A stretch of DNA of 47,850 bases from Acetobacter tropicalis (GTDB taxonomy: Bacteria > Pseudomonadota > Alphaproteobacteria > Acetobacterales > Acetobacteraceae): the NCBI RefSeq assembly GCF_001580915.1, contig NZ_LHZQ01000201.1, forward strand, positions 1 to 47,850, in the 5' to 3' direction. Position numbers and translations under genes: made by a program. The notes beneath the pieces were generated by a model. The model was given only the letters and a program-made list of their open reading frames with translations, ran no database searches and was not told the origin of the DNA. Shown here piece by piece: positions 10,272 through 18,940 of this stretch. The stretch's first letter is position 1. Each line of letters starts with the position of its first letter.

Positions 10272-10313
10272 AGTACGGTGGTGTTTCCTGAGCGTGTGAA
10301 ACACCACCGTACT
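10272..10313. terminator. Perfect 16-bp hairpin after the TonB receptor gene
   Basis: AGTACGGTGGTGTTTC (10272-10287) and its exact reverse complement (10298-10313) enclose a ten-base loop, nine bases after the receptor stop. No T-run follows, so it may be an mRNA-stabilising or attenuating hairpin rather than a simple terminator. It would separate expression of the receptor from the NUP pair. Confidence 0.6.
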
Positions 10314-10431
10314 ATGAAGGGCAGGATTTATGAAAACCTCTTTCAAAAAAAGAGAAATATGTGGTTTTTCCAGATGTTTTTCTAATCTTATTGTTCCACC
10401 TATAAAATGAGTTATTGTTGGAAGCCTGAAA

Positions 10432-11523
10432 ATGCGTGTCGATAGATTTTTAAGAACCCTTGCGGTGTGTAGTGCTCTGACCGGCACAACCATGCTGGCA
10501 GCACACTCTGCTTCTGCTGCCAAGCTTGAGCCAAAAGTGATTGTGGTGGCCGGTTGGGAAAATGGTGCGGATACCGGTGATATGCCGGGGGAGTACCAGT
10601 TCTGGGTGGAGCGGTTGCATCTGGACAAACGTGTGCCAGTGGCTGGTATCCCAACCCAGATCCTGCGTAGTAACACGGATGGCGTGTATGGGATTGTGCT
10701 GAAGGATGGCGTAACAGATCTGGCCGCTTTGGCGCTTGATCCGCATTTTGACCTTCATCACACGTACTGGATTTTTACCGGGATTTCCGGCGTTAATCCA
10801 AACGTGGCTTCTGCTGGTAGCGTGGCTTGGGCGCGTTGGGTGGTGGATGGCGATGCTTTGCGTGAAATAGATGATCGCGCAATTCCTAAAGGGTGGCCAT
10901 ATGGCCTTTATGCTATTGGGGCGGATAAACCCAATACGCTCCCCAATGACCCCAACCATTATGGCTCGGTTACGGATGTGGCGGAGTTGACGAAAGCGTA
11001 TCCGCTCAACCGTGGGCTGGAGCATTGGGCCTACACCCTCAGCCGGAACGTGCCGTTGCGGGATGATCCTGTGCTGGCTGAGCGTCGGGCTCAGTGGAAA
11101 GGCTTTCCCAATGCCCAAAAGCCGCCGACCATTCTGGAGGGGGAGACATTGGGAGCGTTGCGTTACTGGCACGGTGAGCAACGGAACAAATGGGCGGAAG
11201 ATTGGGTTCAGTTGTGGACCAGAAATCAGGGCCAGTTTGTCATGACCAATGAGGAAAGCCAGACCAATCAGGTAGAAATGCGGCTGCTGGCACGGTTTGG
11301 TTACATCGACCCTGATCGTATCATGGTGTTGCGTTCCGGCAGCAATTTCAGCATGCCGCCGCCTCATACATCCATTACTCAGTCCATGGGGGATGAGGGC
11401 CCAGGTCAGACCACTGCTTTTGACAATAATGAACGCGCAGGAGCCCCTGTTATCGCTGAGTTGATAGCGCATTGGGATCAATATCGCGCGCATATTCCTT
11501 CTGTTTCGGAGAGCACACCATGA
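10432..11523 (+). CDS. Exported NUP-family (purine nucleoside permease-like) protein
   Basis: A 363-residue member of the NUP family (named after a fungal purine nucleoside permease). A signal peptide is clear: MRVDRFLRT, hydrophobic stretch, then SASA before AKLEPK. Family motifs include GWENGADTGDMPGE, IFTGISGVNPNVASAGSVAW and PKGWPYGLYAIGADKPNT. I see no transmembrane helices in the mature part, so this is a periplasmic soluble protein rather than an integral permease. The family fold is related to nucleoside phosphorylases, which allows a nucleoside-binding or nucleoside-cleaving role. A good GGAAG site lies seven bases before the ATG. Its last four bases (ATGA) overlap the start of the second NUP gene. 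Confidence 0.82.
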   Translation: MRVDRFLRTLAVCSALTGTTMLAAHSASAAKLEPKVIVVAGWENGADTGDMPGEYQFWVERLHLDKRVPVAGIPTQILRSNTDGVYGIVLKDGVTDLAALALDPHFDLHHTYWIFTGISGVNPNVASAGSVAWARWVVDGDALREIDDRAIPKGWPYGLYAIGADKPNTLPNDPNHYGSVTDVAELTKAYPLNRGLEHWAYTLSRNVPLRDDPVLAERRAQWKGFPNAQKPPTILEGETLGALRYWHGEQRNKWAEDWVQLWTRNQGQFVMTNEESQTNQVEMRLLARFGYIDPDRIMVLRSGSNFSMPPPHTSITQSMGDEGPGQTTAFDNNERAGAPVIAELIAHWDQYRAHIPSVSESTP

Positions 11524-12596
11524 GACATTTACTTCGTTCTTCCGTTGCCCTTCTTGGGTTAGGTCTGCTTGCAGGGTGCGCAAACGTTTCCGGGCCCCAA
11601 CAGGCATCGGGCAAACCGTGGGACATTCGGGCCGTTGTTCTGACCACATACGAAATTGGTCAGGATAGCGGAGATCGCGCAGGGGAGTTCCAGCCTTGGG
11701 TGGAAGGGGAAAAACTGACAGAGAAAGTGGCGTTCCCGGCCGGTGTGCATGATATTTACACAGATCCTGCGCACCACATTCTGTATGTGGTAACGGGTAC
11801 AACCCTTTCTCCGGCGGCGTCTTCCGTCACGGCTTTGGGTATGGATCCGCGTTTTGATCTCACGAAAGCCTATTGGATTGTCTCTGCCATCTCCGGCTTT
11901 GATCAGCAGGCTGCCTCGGTTGGGTCGGTTTCCTGGGCTGATTACGTTGTCAGTGACATCAGTAAATATATCGACCCGCGGGAGGCTCCGAAAAACTGGC
12001 CTTATGGGTACTACATGATCACGGCTGAAAAGCCGAACCAGTATGTCACGTCAGGAGGGGATGGCCCGGATGGCAGTATCGATCATGCCATGAGTTACAA
12101 GCTCAATCCGGCTTTGGTGAAATGGGCTTATGATCTCACAAAAGATCTGCCGCTTGAAGATTCCTCGGCGTTGGCCGCAGAGCGGAAGCGGCGCACGACA
12201 GCGGCCGCCAAGCAGTTGCCCAGTGTGGTTATTGGCGGTGATTTTGCATCAGATGCGTTCTGGCACGGCAGGATCATGACACAGTTTGCGCGGGACTGGG
12301 TGAAAATGGTGTCTCAGAACCAGAGCCAGTTTGTGGAAAGCAATATGGAAGATGCAGGGGTCATGGAGGCCATGAAGCGCCTGACACGCGCAGGCCGAGC
12401 AGACATCAACCGGGTTCTGATTTCGCGGAGTGCGTCCAATTATACGGAGCAGGCTCCTGGTCAGACGGCTGTTCAGTCAGCGAATGATTCATTCTCTGGC
12501 GAAGCACAGGCGCTGGAAAATGGGTATCGCGTTGCGGCGAAAGCCCTGCATGAGATTGTTGATAACTGGCCCCGTTTTGAAAACGGCGTTCACTAA
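11520..12596 (+). CDS. NUP-family (purine nucleoside permease-like) lipoprotein
   Basis: A 358-residue paralog of the preceding protein. It has a lipoprotein signal: MRHLLRSSVALLGLGLLAGC, lipobox LLAGC, and Ala at +2, which suggests outer-membrane retention. Shared family motifs are YEIGQDSGDRAGEFQPWVE, IVSAISGFDQQAASVGSVSWADYVV and PKNWPYGYYMITAEKPN. There are no transmembrane segments after the lipid anchor. The ATG overlaps the stop of the first NUP gene (ATGA), so the two are translated in step and may form a pair, one soluble and one anchored. Function is inferred from family and context: capture or cleavage of nucleosides in the periplasm. Confidence 0.82.
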   Translation: MRHLLRSSVALLGLGLLAGCANVSGPQQASGKPWDIRAVVLTTYEIGQDSGDRAGEFQPWVEGEKLTEKVAFPAGVHDIYTDPAHHILYVVTGTTLSPAASSVTALGMDPRFDLTKAYWIVSAISGFDQQAASVGSVSWADYVVSDISKYIDPREAPKNWPYGYYMITAEKPNQYVTSGGDGPDGSIDHAMSYKLNPALVKWAYDLTKDLPLEDSSALAAERKRRTTAAAKQLPSVVIGGDFASDAFWHGRIMTQFARDWVKMVSQNQSQFVESNMEDAGVMEAMKRLTRAGRADINRVLISRSASNYTEQAPGQTAVQSANDSFSGEAQALENGYRVAAKALHEIVDNWPRFENGVH

Positions 12597-12616
12597 ATAG
12601 CAGCCCAAGCTGTTGC

Positions 12617-12644
12617 GCCTCCAGAGTCGTTAATGTCTGGAGGC
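12617..12644. terminator. Hairpin between converging NUP and histidine kinase genes
   Basis: GCCTCCAGA (12617-12625) and TCTGGAGGC (12636-12644) form a perfect nine-base-pair stem with a ten-base loop. It lies between the NUP lipoprotein stop and the histidine kinase stop. A few As follow on the plus strand rather than Ts, so termination efficiency is uncertain. Confidence 0.55.
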
Positions 12645-12658
12645 AGAAAAGGAATGCC

Positions 12659-14002
12659 TCAGCATTTGTCTTGATTAAGGGGAAGGACAATACGCGCCTG
12701 TAGGCCCGTGGGCTGGATATTGCTTAATGATAAATGTCCATGATGGCGTGCGATAATGGCCTCTGCAATGGAGAGGCCAAGACCCAGTCCACCATCTGAC
12801 GCACGGGCAGGGTCCAGCCTGTAAAAGGGCAGGAGGGCGGAGGGTTGCAACGTGTCGGGAATGCCTGGGCCGTTGTCTCGCACATCAATGAAGGCATGAT
12901 TTTTTTCTTTATGCAGCAGTACGTCAACCTGCGTGCCGTATTTCAAGCCGTTTTCAATAAGATTACTTACAGCGCGTTCCAGCGCCGTTGTCTGGCAGAG
13001 GCAGCTCAGATGAGATGGGCCAGTGTAAGTCACATGATGACCGACTGCACTGAATTCCAGGCAGAGGCTTTCCACCAGAGAGCTTAGATCTGCATTTTCC
13101 GCACGTTCAGATTCCGTCTGTTCTTTCAGAAAATATAATGCTCCATTCAGCATTTTTTTCATGAGTGTCAGGTCATGGTGCATGGCCTCCGCGGAGGCTT
13201 CTTCCCCTCCCAGTTCCAGGCGCATGAAAAGACGAGTGAGCGGAGTGCGCAGATCATGCCCTATGGCCATGAGCATGCGGGTCCGTTCTTCTACAGAATC
13301 AGCAATACGCGCTTGCATCCGGTTAAAGGCATGCGTCAGGCGGCGGACTTCGGTTGGGCCTTGAACCGGGATGGGAGCGGGGGCGATATCGTATCCAAAC
13401 GCGTTTGCGCTGGCGGCAATATTCCGCAGGGGGCGGCTAATATGCCAGATGCTCCAGAAGGTAAGGGGCAGAATGATAGCGAGCAGCAGGAGTAAGGAAA
13501 TGGCAAGCGGCATGGTCAGCCGCATGATGTGATGAAAATGAAGGGGCGGATGATCATAAGCCCGAATGCTGATGTTGTCTTGAGGAAGGAAAATATAAGT
13601 AAAAGGGCTCTGCTTATTACCGGGAGCGCAGCTTTTGGTCTCAACATCACTTTTATACAGATTGAGGCGCAGGATGAGGATCCGTTCCAGCGCATCTGTC
13701 ATCGGGTTGGGATGAAAATCTTGGCAGGAGAAGGGTTGGCCAATAACGAACGTGACATCCGTGTTCGATATACTTTCCGCTATCTTGGCTCTGGCCTCAG
13801 GCGGGGCAGCTTTTAAGGCTTGAATCCCCGTTTCTATGGCCAGAGCGTTTGCCCATGGATTGTGCGGGAGGGGCGGGAGTTTTGGCCGGAACTGGAAGAG
13901 CAGAAACGAGGTTATGCTCAGCGTGACAACCATGCTGAGGGACACCAGCATGACCATCTGGCCATAAATTGTACGCGGATAAAGCGTCAGCCGTCCTTTC
14001 AT
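12659..14002 (-). CDS. Sensor histidine kinase (EnvZ/OmpR-type system)
   Basis: A 447-residue inner-membrane kinase. One membrane helix lies near residues 12-35, then a periplasmic sensing region of about 130 residues, then a second helix near 165-190 (LAISLLLLLAIILPLTFW). A HAMP linker follows, then the phospho-acceptor region AIGHDLRTPLTRLF with its His. The ATPase domain shows N-box SNLIENGLKYG, DNGPGIP and GGLGLGLSIAEAI. All catalytic motifs are intact. Its ATG overlaps the response regulator stop by four bases (ATGA). The signal is unknown. It sits convergent to the NUP pair, so a role in controlling the nucleoside genes is possible but unproven. Confidence 0.9.
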   Translation of the reverse strand: MKGRLTLYPRTIYGQMVMLVSLSMVVTLSITSFLLFQFRPKLPPLPHNPWANALAIETGIQALKAAPPEARAKIAESISNTDVTFVIGQPFSCQDFHPNPMTDALERILILRLNLYKSDVETKSCAPGNKQSPFTYIFLPQDNISIRAYDHPPLHFHHIMRLTMPLAISLLLLLAIILPLTFWSIWHISRPLRNIAASANAFGYDIAPAPIPVQGPTEVRRLTHAFNRMQARIADSVEERTRMLMAIGHDLRTPLTRLFMRLELGGEEASAEAMHHDLTLMKKMLNGALYFLKEQTESERAENADLSSLVESLCLEFSAVGHHVTYTGPSHLSCLCQTTALERAVSNLIENGLKYGTQVDVLLHKEKNHAFIDVRDNGPGIPDTLQPSALLPFYRLDPARASDGGLGLGLSIAEAIIARHHGHLSLSNIQPTGLQARIVLPLNQDKC

Positions 14003-14856
14003 GATCTGAGGGTGTCGGGATCAAAAATATATCCATCGCCGCGGATTGTGCGAATGAGTTCAAGTTGGCGCCCTTGAGGGGACAATTTGCGGCGAAGTCG
14101 GCTTATCAGAAGGTCTATGGCGCGGGAGTCCACGTTTTTTTCCTCTCCATGCATGCGAGCGAGGAGTTCTTCCCGAGGGAAGACGCGCTGTGCGTTCTGG
14201 CAGAAGATAAGCAGAAGATCGGTTTCTGAGCCGGTCAGGGCAATGCGAATTCCTGTTTGGCCGTAGAGGGCCCGTTTAGCGGGCTCAAACAGCCAGTTAT
14301 CAAAGCGATACTGGAGTGTCTGATCTGCCGGAGGAAGCGGCAGGGGGGATGTCGTGCGCCGCAGAACTGCGCGTATGCGCGCCGCAAGTTCTTCCAGATC
14401 AAAGGGTTTGGAAATGTAATCATCAGCACCCAGATCAAGGCCGGAAATACGGTCTCGTAAATCATTGAGGGCACTGAGCATGATGATGCGGGTATCTGAG
14501 AACTGCCGGAGGTGCCGGCAGATGGTCTGTCCATCTTCCTGAGGCAACATGAGATCCAGAAGCGTGAGATCCACGGGTGTTGTCTGTTGGGCAGCCATAA
14601 CTTCCAGTAACGTGACGGCTGTAGAAACCTGATAGCCCAACCGCTTGAGGTAACGCTGCAGGAGGCCGCAGATTTCTGGATCATCCTCCACGATAAGGAT
14701 GTGCGCAATATGTGATTCGTGCGAAGAGGGAGGCTCAACAGGCGGGCCTGACGGTTGTGGTGGAGATGTGTGTAAAGACAAGGTGCTCTCCCTATCATCT
14801 GGCGCTGATGACTGGGGCTCAGGAATGGTCTGATGAAAACGCGCAGAAGACATCAT
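13999..14856 (-). CDS. OmpR-family response regulator
   Basis: A 285-residue regulator. The receiver domain begins near residue 52 (ILIVEDDPEICGLLQRYL), with phosphorylation site Asp in LTLLDLMLPQEDG and the conserved Lys in ISKPFDLEEL. The C-terminal winged-helix DNA-binding domain ends with VDSRAIDLLISRLRRKL and IRTIRGDGYIF. The N-terminus carries about 50 extra Pro/Ser-rich residues before the receiver, longer than usual. There is no internal ATG before the receiver, so either this extension is real or translation starts at a non-ATG codon further down. It precedes and overlaps its kinase. Target genes are unknown. Confidence 0.9.
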   Translation of the reverse strand: MMSSARFHQTIPEPQSSAPDDRESTLSLHTSPPQPSGPPVEPPSSHESHIAHILIVEDDPEICGLLQRYLKRLGYQVSTAVTLLEVMAAQQTTPVDLTLLDLMLPQEDGQTICRHLRQFSDTRIIMLSALNDLRDRISGLDLGADDYISKPFDLEELAARIRAVLRRTTSPLPLPPADQTLQYRFDNWLFEPAKRALYGQTGIRIALTGSETDLLLIFCQNAQRVFPREELLARMHGEEKNVDSRAIDLLISRLRRKLSPQGRQLELIRTIRGDGYIFDPDTLRS

Positions 14857-15151
14857 TCCAAGGGGTTTCCGTGGGCTGACTGCCTCATTATGGTGCGTGA
14901 GGCGTTCAAGACACCAGATGTATTACAAGAGCCTGTCTGATAGCCGCAACTATGAGAGAGAAATGTCCCAGTGAGAAGGGGAAGGGGACTTTTGTGTCAG
15001 AGCTGAAAAAAACAGAAATACCAAAGAGAGGCAATGATGGAGGCTACGCCCTGAGTCGTAACGATGTTATTCTGCAACGTTAAGACTGTTTTGATATGTC
15101 AGAGGCCATAGTTGTAGCTATAACATAATATTTATTGTTTTATGGAGCGAT

Positions 15152-15225
15152 TGGCTGGGAGACCTGGATTCGAACCAGGGCTGACCGGGTCAGAGCCGGT
15201 AGTTCTACCGCTAAACTATCTCCCA
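15152..15225 (-). tRNA. tRNA-Gln (anticodon CTG)
   Basis: Read on the minus strand, TGGGAGA at the 5' end pairs with TCTCCCA at the 3' end, followed by discriminator G and an encoded CCA. The T-arm holds GGTTCGAATCC. The anticodon stem ACCGG/CCGGT encloses loop CTCTGAC, giving anticodon CTG, which reads the glutamine codon CAG. Total length is 74 bases including CCA. Confidence 0.93.
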
Positions 15226-15421
15226 GCAAGGAGATTTCTGGAAACCGTTAGCGTCGGCTTCCGCGTCGGTGAGGCTCTCCTACCACTCGCAAATGGGCAG
15301 TGCAAGGGGGGATGCAAAAAGAATTCTGATTTTGATGCATATTTGTCTTGCTCCTTGGGCGTTGCTCCCCAAAAATAGAATTTAACAGAGTAACAACCTT
15401 TTAACTGATAGGACCGGACAG

Positions 15422-16549
15422 ATGGATCACATCCCCCCCTGGGCCGGCCGCCCGGGCAGACCTGTCTTTGCTTCTTCTTATCCTCGGCATCATGAGGATG
15501 AACTTTTTGCGGCTCTTGATCTGGGAACCAACAATTGTCGCCTGATGGTGGCAGCCCAGACATCGGGTGGTTTCCGTGTGGTGGACAGCTACAGCCGTAT
15601 GGTGAAGCTGGGTGAAGGATTGCATCACACAGGGCGGCTGGCCGACACTGCCATGGAACGAACGCTGGACGCGCTGCGCACGTGCGCGGACCGTGTCGGG
15701 CGGCGGCAACTCAAGGATATTCGGGCGGTTGCAACCGAAGCCTGCCGTCGGGCGGAGAACGGCTCGACTTTTCTGGATCGGGTGAAGGCTGAAACGGGGT
15801 TTGACATCCGCATCATTTCCGGGCGGGAAGAAGCCTGCCTTGCGGTGGAGAGCTGTGCCAATCTTATCCACAATCCGCGATTTGGCCCTCCCCGTAATCG
15901 TGCGCTCCTGTTTGATATTGGCGGCGGTTCAACTGAAATTGCATGGGTGAGGGTTGACCCTTTCCGGCAGGCGCAGGAACTGATTGGTTACCTGAGTCTG
16001 CCCATAGGCGTTATTACCCTCTCTGAGCAGTTTGGACCGGGTAGCAGCCATGATCCCGGCTGTTACAAGGAGATGGTGGCCTATATTCGGCAGTCCTTGC
16101 AGCATTTTGAGAGTGTGCACCGTATTGGGCCGGAAATCCGGCGGCGGCAGACGCGCTTTATCGGCACAAGCGGGACAGTAACCACACTGGCCAGCCTTGT
16201 GCTCAATCTGCCACGTTATGCGCGTGCTGCGGTTGATGGCTCTCTTCTGCCGTCTGCCAGTGCTCGTCGGGCTGTGCGTATGCTGCAAAGAATGGGCGTG
16301 CACGGCATTGAAAAACATCCGTGTATCGGGCCTGATCGGGCATCCTTCGTGCTGCCGGGATGTGCCATTTTTGAGGCTATTCACGATACATGGCCCATTG
16401 AAGATATCATTGTGGCCGATCGTGGGTTAAGGGATGGCATGGTTCTGCGTATGATCCGGAAAGCCGGTTTGCCTCCACGGCGTTACCAGCGTTCTCCCAT
16501 GCTTGGCCCCATACCTTTTCAGCACTCTATCCAAGCGACAGGATCATGA
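15422..16549 (+). CDS. Ppx/GppA-family exopolyphosphatase or pppGpp phosphatase
   Basis: A 375-residue member of the ASKHA-fold Ppx/GppA phosphatases, which hydrolyse terminal phosphate from polyphosphate or convert pppGpp to ppGpp. Visible motifs are the first phosphate loop LFAALDLGTNNCRLMVA near residue 28, AVATEACRRAENG, ISGREEACLAVES, and the second phosphate loop LLFDIGGGSTEIAWV. Which activity dominates cannot be decided. The short form lacks the C-terminal HD-like domain of E. coli Ppx/GppA, as is usual in alphaproteobacteria. The ATG has AGGA about nine bases upstream. Its stop overlaps the rlmE start (ATGA). The Ppx-RlmE pair is a recurrent arrangement in alphaproteobacteria. Confidence 0.88.
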   Translation: MDHIPPWAGRPGRPVFASSYPRHHEDELFAALDLGTNNCRLMVAAQTSGGFRVVDSYSRMVKLGEGLHHTGRLADTAMERTLDALRTCADRVGRRQLKDIRAVATEACRRAENGSTFLDRVKAETGFDIRIISGREEACLAVESCANLIHNPRFGPPRNRALLFDIGGGSTEIAWVRVDPFRQAQELIGYLSLPIGVITLSEQFGPGSSHDPGCYKEMVAYIRQSLQHFESVHRIGPEIRRRQTRFIGTSGTVTTLASLVLNLPRYARAAVDGSLLPSASARRAVRMLQRMGVHGIEKHPCIGPDRASFVLPGCAIFEAIHDTWPIEDIIVADRGLRDGMVLRMIRKAGLPPRRYQRSPMLGPIPFQHSIQATGS

Positions 16550-17343
16550 GCGAGCATAAAACCGGTGCTGGCCGGAAGAACCAGCCTTTGCGCGTGCCTG
16601 GCCGTGCGCGCAAAAGCAGCACTACGCCAGGCGTTGGCATAAGTCAGGACGATTCAGATGCACCGCGTACCCTGCGCACAAAGGCTGTTTCTCTTCGTAC
16701 AGCCCGTGGGCGGACAACAGCGCAACAGCGTTGGCTGGCGCGGCAATTGAATGATCCTTATGTGCAGGCGGCACATAAGCAGGGATGGCGTTCACGCGCA
16801 GCGTTTAAACTGATTGAACTGGATGACCGCTTCCATCTGATCAAACCCGGCATGAGGGTTGTTGATCTGGGCGCGGCACCCGGTGGATGGACACAGGTGA
16901 TTGTCAAACGCGGAGCGGAGCGGGTGGTTGGGGTGGATCTTCTGCCAGTTGATCCTGTGGCTGGGGCTGAGATCATTGAAGGGGATTTTACAGACCCTGC
17001 CATGGCAGACCGCCTGACAACTCTTCTGGATGGTAAGGCCGATCTGGTGTTGTCTGATATGGCTCCCAACACCACGGGCCACGGGCCGACTGATCATATG
17101 CGGATTATCGGGCTTGCGCAGGAAGCCTTGTATTTCGCTTTTGAAATTCTGGCAGAAGGCGGCGGTTTTGTTGCCAAGGTTTTTCAGGGCGGTTCAGAGA
17201 AAGACATGCTTGATATACTCAAGCAGGCTTTTACTCAGGTGCGCCATGCTAAGCCGCCTGCCAGCCGTAAAGATTCAAGCGAACTGTATGTCGTTGCAAC
17301 GGGCTTTAGACCGGAGCGTCTGAAGGCTGCGCTGGAAAGATAG
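16546..17343 (+). CDS. rlmE: 23S rRNA (uridine-2552-2'-O)-methyltransferase RlmE/FtsJ
   Basis: A 265-residue FtsJ-type methyltransferase that modifies U2552 in the peptidyl-transferase A-loop of 23S rRNA, late in 50S assembly. After about 70 basic, unconserved N-terminal residues, the core begins at WLARQLNDPYVQAAHKQGWRS. The K-D-K-E catalytic set is visible in SRAAFKLIELDD, DLVLSDMAPNTTGH, VAKVFQGG and a C-terminal SSELYVVATGFR. SAM-binding motif is VVDLGAAPGGWTQV. The basic N-terminal extension is longer than in E. coli RlmE. It is translationally coupled to the Ppx/GppA gene upstream. Confidence 0.94.
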   Translation: MSEHKTGAGRKNQPLRVPGRARKSSTTPGVGISQDDSDAPRTLRTKAVSLRTARGRTTAQQRWLARQLNDPYVQAAHKQGWRSRAAFKLIELDDRFHLIKPGMRVVDLGAAPGGWTQVIVKRGAERVVGVDLLPVDPVAGAEIIEGDFTDPAMADRLTTLLDGKADLVLSDMAPNTTGHGPTDHMRIIGLAQEALYFAFEILAEGGGFVAKVFQGGSEKDMLDILKQAFTQVRHAKPPASRKDSSELYVVATGFRPERLKAALER

Positions 17344-17801
17344 TTTATCAAAGTCAAAAGCTGATCTGCTTGGTCTTCGTTTTATGTGAGGATAAGCAGA
17401 TCAACAGTATTAAGATTTATGCTAGAGAATTTTTGAATACATTTTAATATAAAGAACCGTATTGAAAAGACGTTCGAATATAATTTTCCGTTGAAATTAA
17501 TTTCTCTTTTCCGTTGCTAATAAATTCGCAGGGTATTCTGCGTTTGAATGCTGGGAAAGACATTTTATGGTGAACTGCTATGACCAAAACTTGAGCGTGC
17601 TCAAAAAATAAATATATCTAACCAGATAGTGCAATTTGCGTTTGTTTGAGATGTCAGGTTTGTCTAACCCTGTTCGCCGCATCTAAAATACGTGTGCCAT
17701 TTTGCGTTTTCTGATGTGAGCATCATTGAAGTTTTAAGCAGAGGGTGAGGAGCCCGGAACGTCTTCAAAAAACAATAACTTCTGCAAAGGAAGAAAGAAT
17801 T
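17344..17801. other. AT-rich intergenic region with a hairpin after rlmE
   Basis: About 460 bases with no gene I can support. TGATCTGCTT (17362-17371) and AAGCAGATCA (17394-17403) form a ten-base-pair stem with a 22-base loop shortly after the rlmE stop, a possible terminator or processing hairpin. The rest is AT-rich, and the aldo/keto reductase promoter should lie within it. Confidence 0.55.
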
Positions 17802-18817
17802 ATGAAGCCTCATGAGAAACGTGCCTTTGGTCGCAGTGGTCTGGATGTGACGGCCTTTGCTTTTGGGACGGCTCCTCTTGGCAATTTTGCCAGGGAAATG
17901 GAGGAGGAAAATGCCCAGGCAATGATAGAGCGGGCATGGGATGCAGGAATAAGGTTTTATGATACGTCCCCCATGTTTGGGCACGGGCTTGCGGAACTAA
18001 GGCTGGGGCAGGCGTTACGTTGGAAAAAACGGGATGATTTTGTGCTCTCTTCCAAAGTTGGGCGGCGTCTTTCAGCGGCAAAACGCTCGGAAATAGATTT
18101 TGCCCCTTGGAAGAACGCCGCCCCCAACAAGATGACGTTTGATTATAGCTACGATGGCGCCATGCGTTCTATTGAGGACTCTTTGCAGCGCCTGGCGCTG
18201 GAACGAATTGAGGTTGTTTTTATTCACGATATTGATCGTTTTACTCAGGGGGAGGCCCAGCCGGGAGTTTTTAAAACCGCAATGGAGGGAAGCTGGAAGG
18301 CTCTGGAGCGCTTACGCTCGGAAGGAGTGATCAAGGCAATTGGGGTTGGGGTGAATGAATGGGAAGTCTGTAACGAGGCCCTGAAACAAAGGGACTTTGA
18401 CTGTTTTCTTCTGGCGGGACGCTACACATTGCTGGAGCAGGAGGCGCTGGAGGAATTTCTCCCCCGGTGTGAAGAACGGGGGGTTGCAGTGCTGGTAGGA
18501 GGAGGCTTCAATTCCGTATTTTGGCAAAAGGTGCTGTAGCAGGCGCTAAATATAATTATGCGCCTGCTCCTAAACATATTCTGGAGCAGGTTATGAAAAT
18601 TCAGGCTGTTTGCCAGAATCATGATGTTCCGCTTCCGGCGGCTGCTCTGCAATTTGTTGTCGCGCACCCGGCTATTCCGGCGTTCTGTGCCGGCACTAGC
18701 ACCTTGGAGCAACTGGAACAAAATCTTGAATGGTTCAGCGTTCCTATTCCACCCGCTTTCTGGGCGGATTTGAAACAACAAGGGCTTCTGCGTGAAGATG
18801 CGCCCGTTCCTGTATAA
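17802..18817 (+). pseudogene. Aldo/keto reductase (aldose or pyridoxal dehydrogenase-like), frameshifted
   Basis: The reading frame starts at the ATG 17802 (AAGGAAG about ten bases upstream) and runs to a stop at 18537-18539. The family continues in another frame from about 18517 to 18817. Restoring one G after 18516 turns the local reading into NSGILAKGAVAGAKYNY, the expected continuation, so a single-base deletion is the simplest cause. The joined protein would be about 338 residues, resembling D-threo-aldose 1-dehydrogenase/pyridoxal 4-dehydrogenase-type enzymes (GTAPLGNF, EGVIKAIGVGVNEWEVC). The catalytic Tyr expected in the DTxxxYG motif is Phe here (DTSPMFG, codon TTT at 17976). Lys in SSKVG and His in VFIHDID remain. 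This looks like a decaying gene unless the deletion is a sequencing error. Confidence 0.82.
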
Positions 18818-18940
18818 GATATGCCGTCAGACAGCCATAAATCTGTTCTGCCATGTCATGCAGTTTCTCCCGTAGCTTTATGATATGGCAAGACGGTTGG
18901 TATCCTGAGGTACCAAACAGAACACGTTAAGGGGCAGACT

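Noticed and set aside
10450..11802. A 450-codon minus-strand frame opposite the two NUP genes
   Set aside because: It lies fully antisense to well-supported genes and has no recognisable domain.
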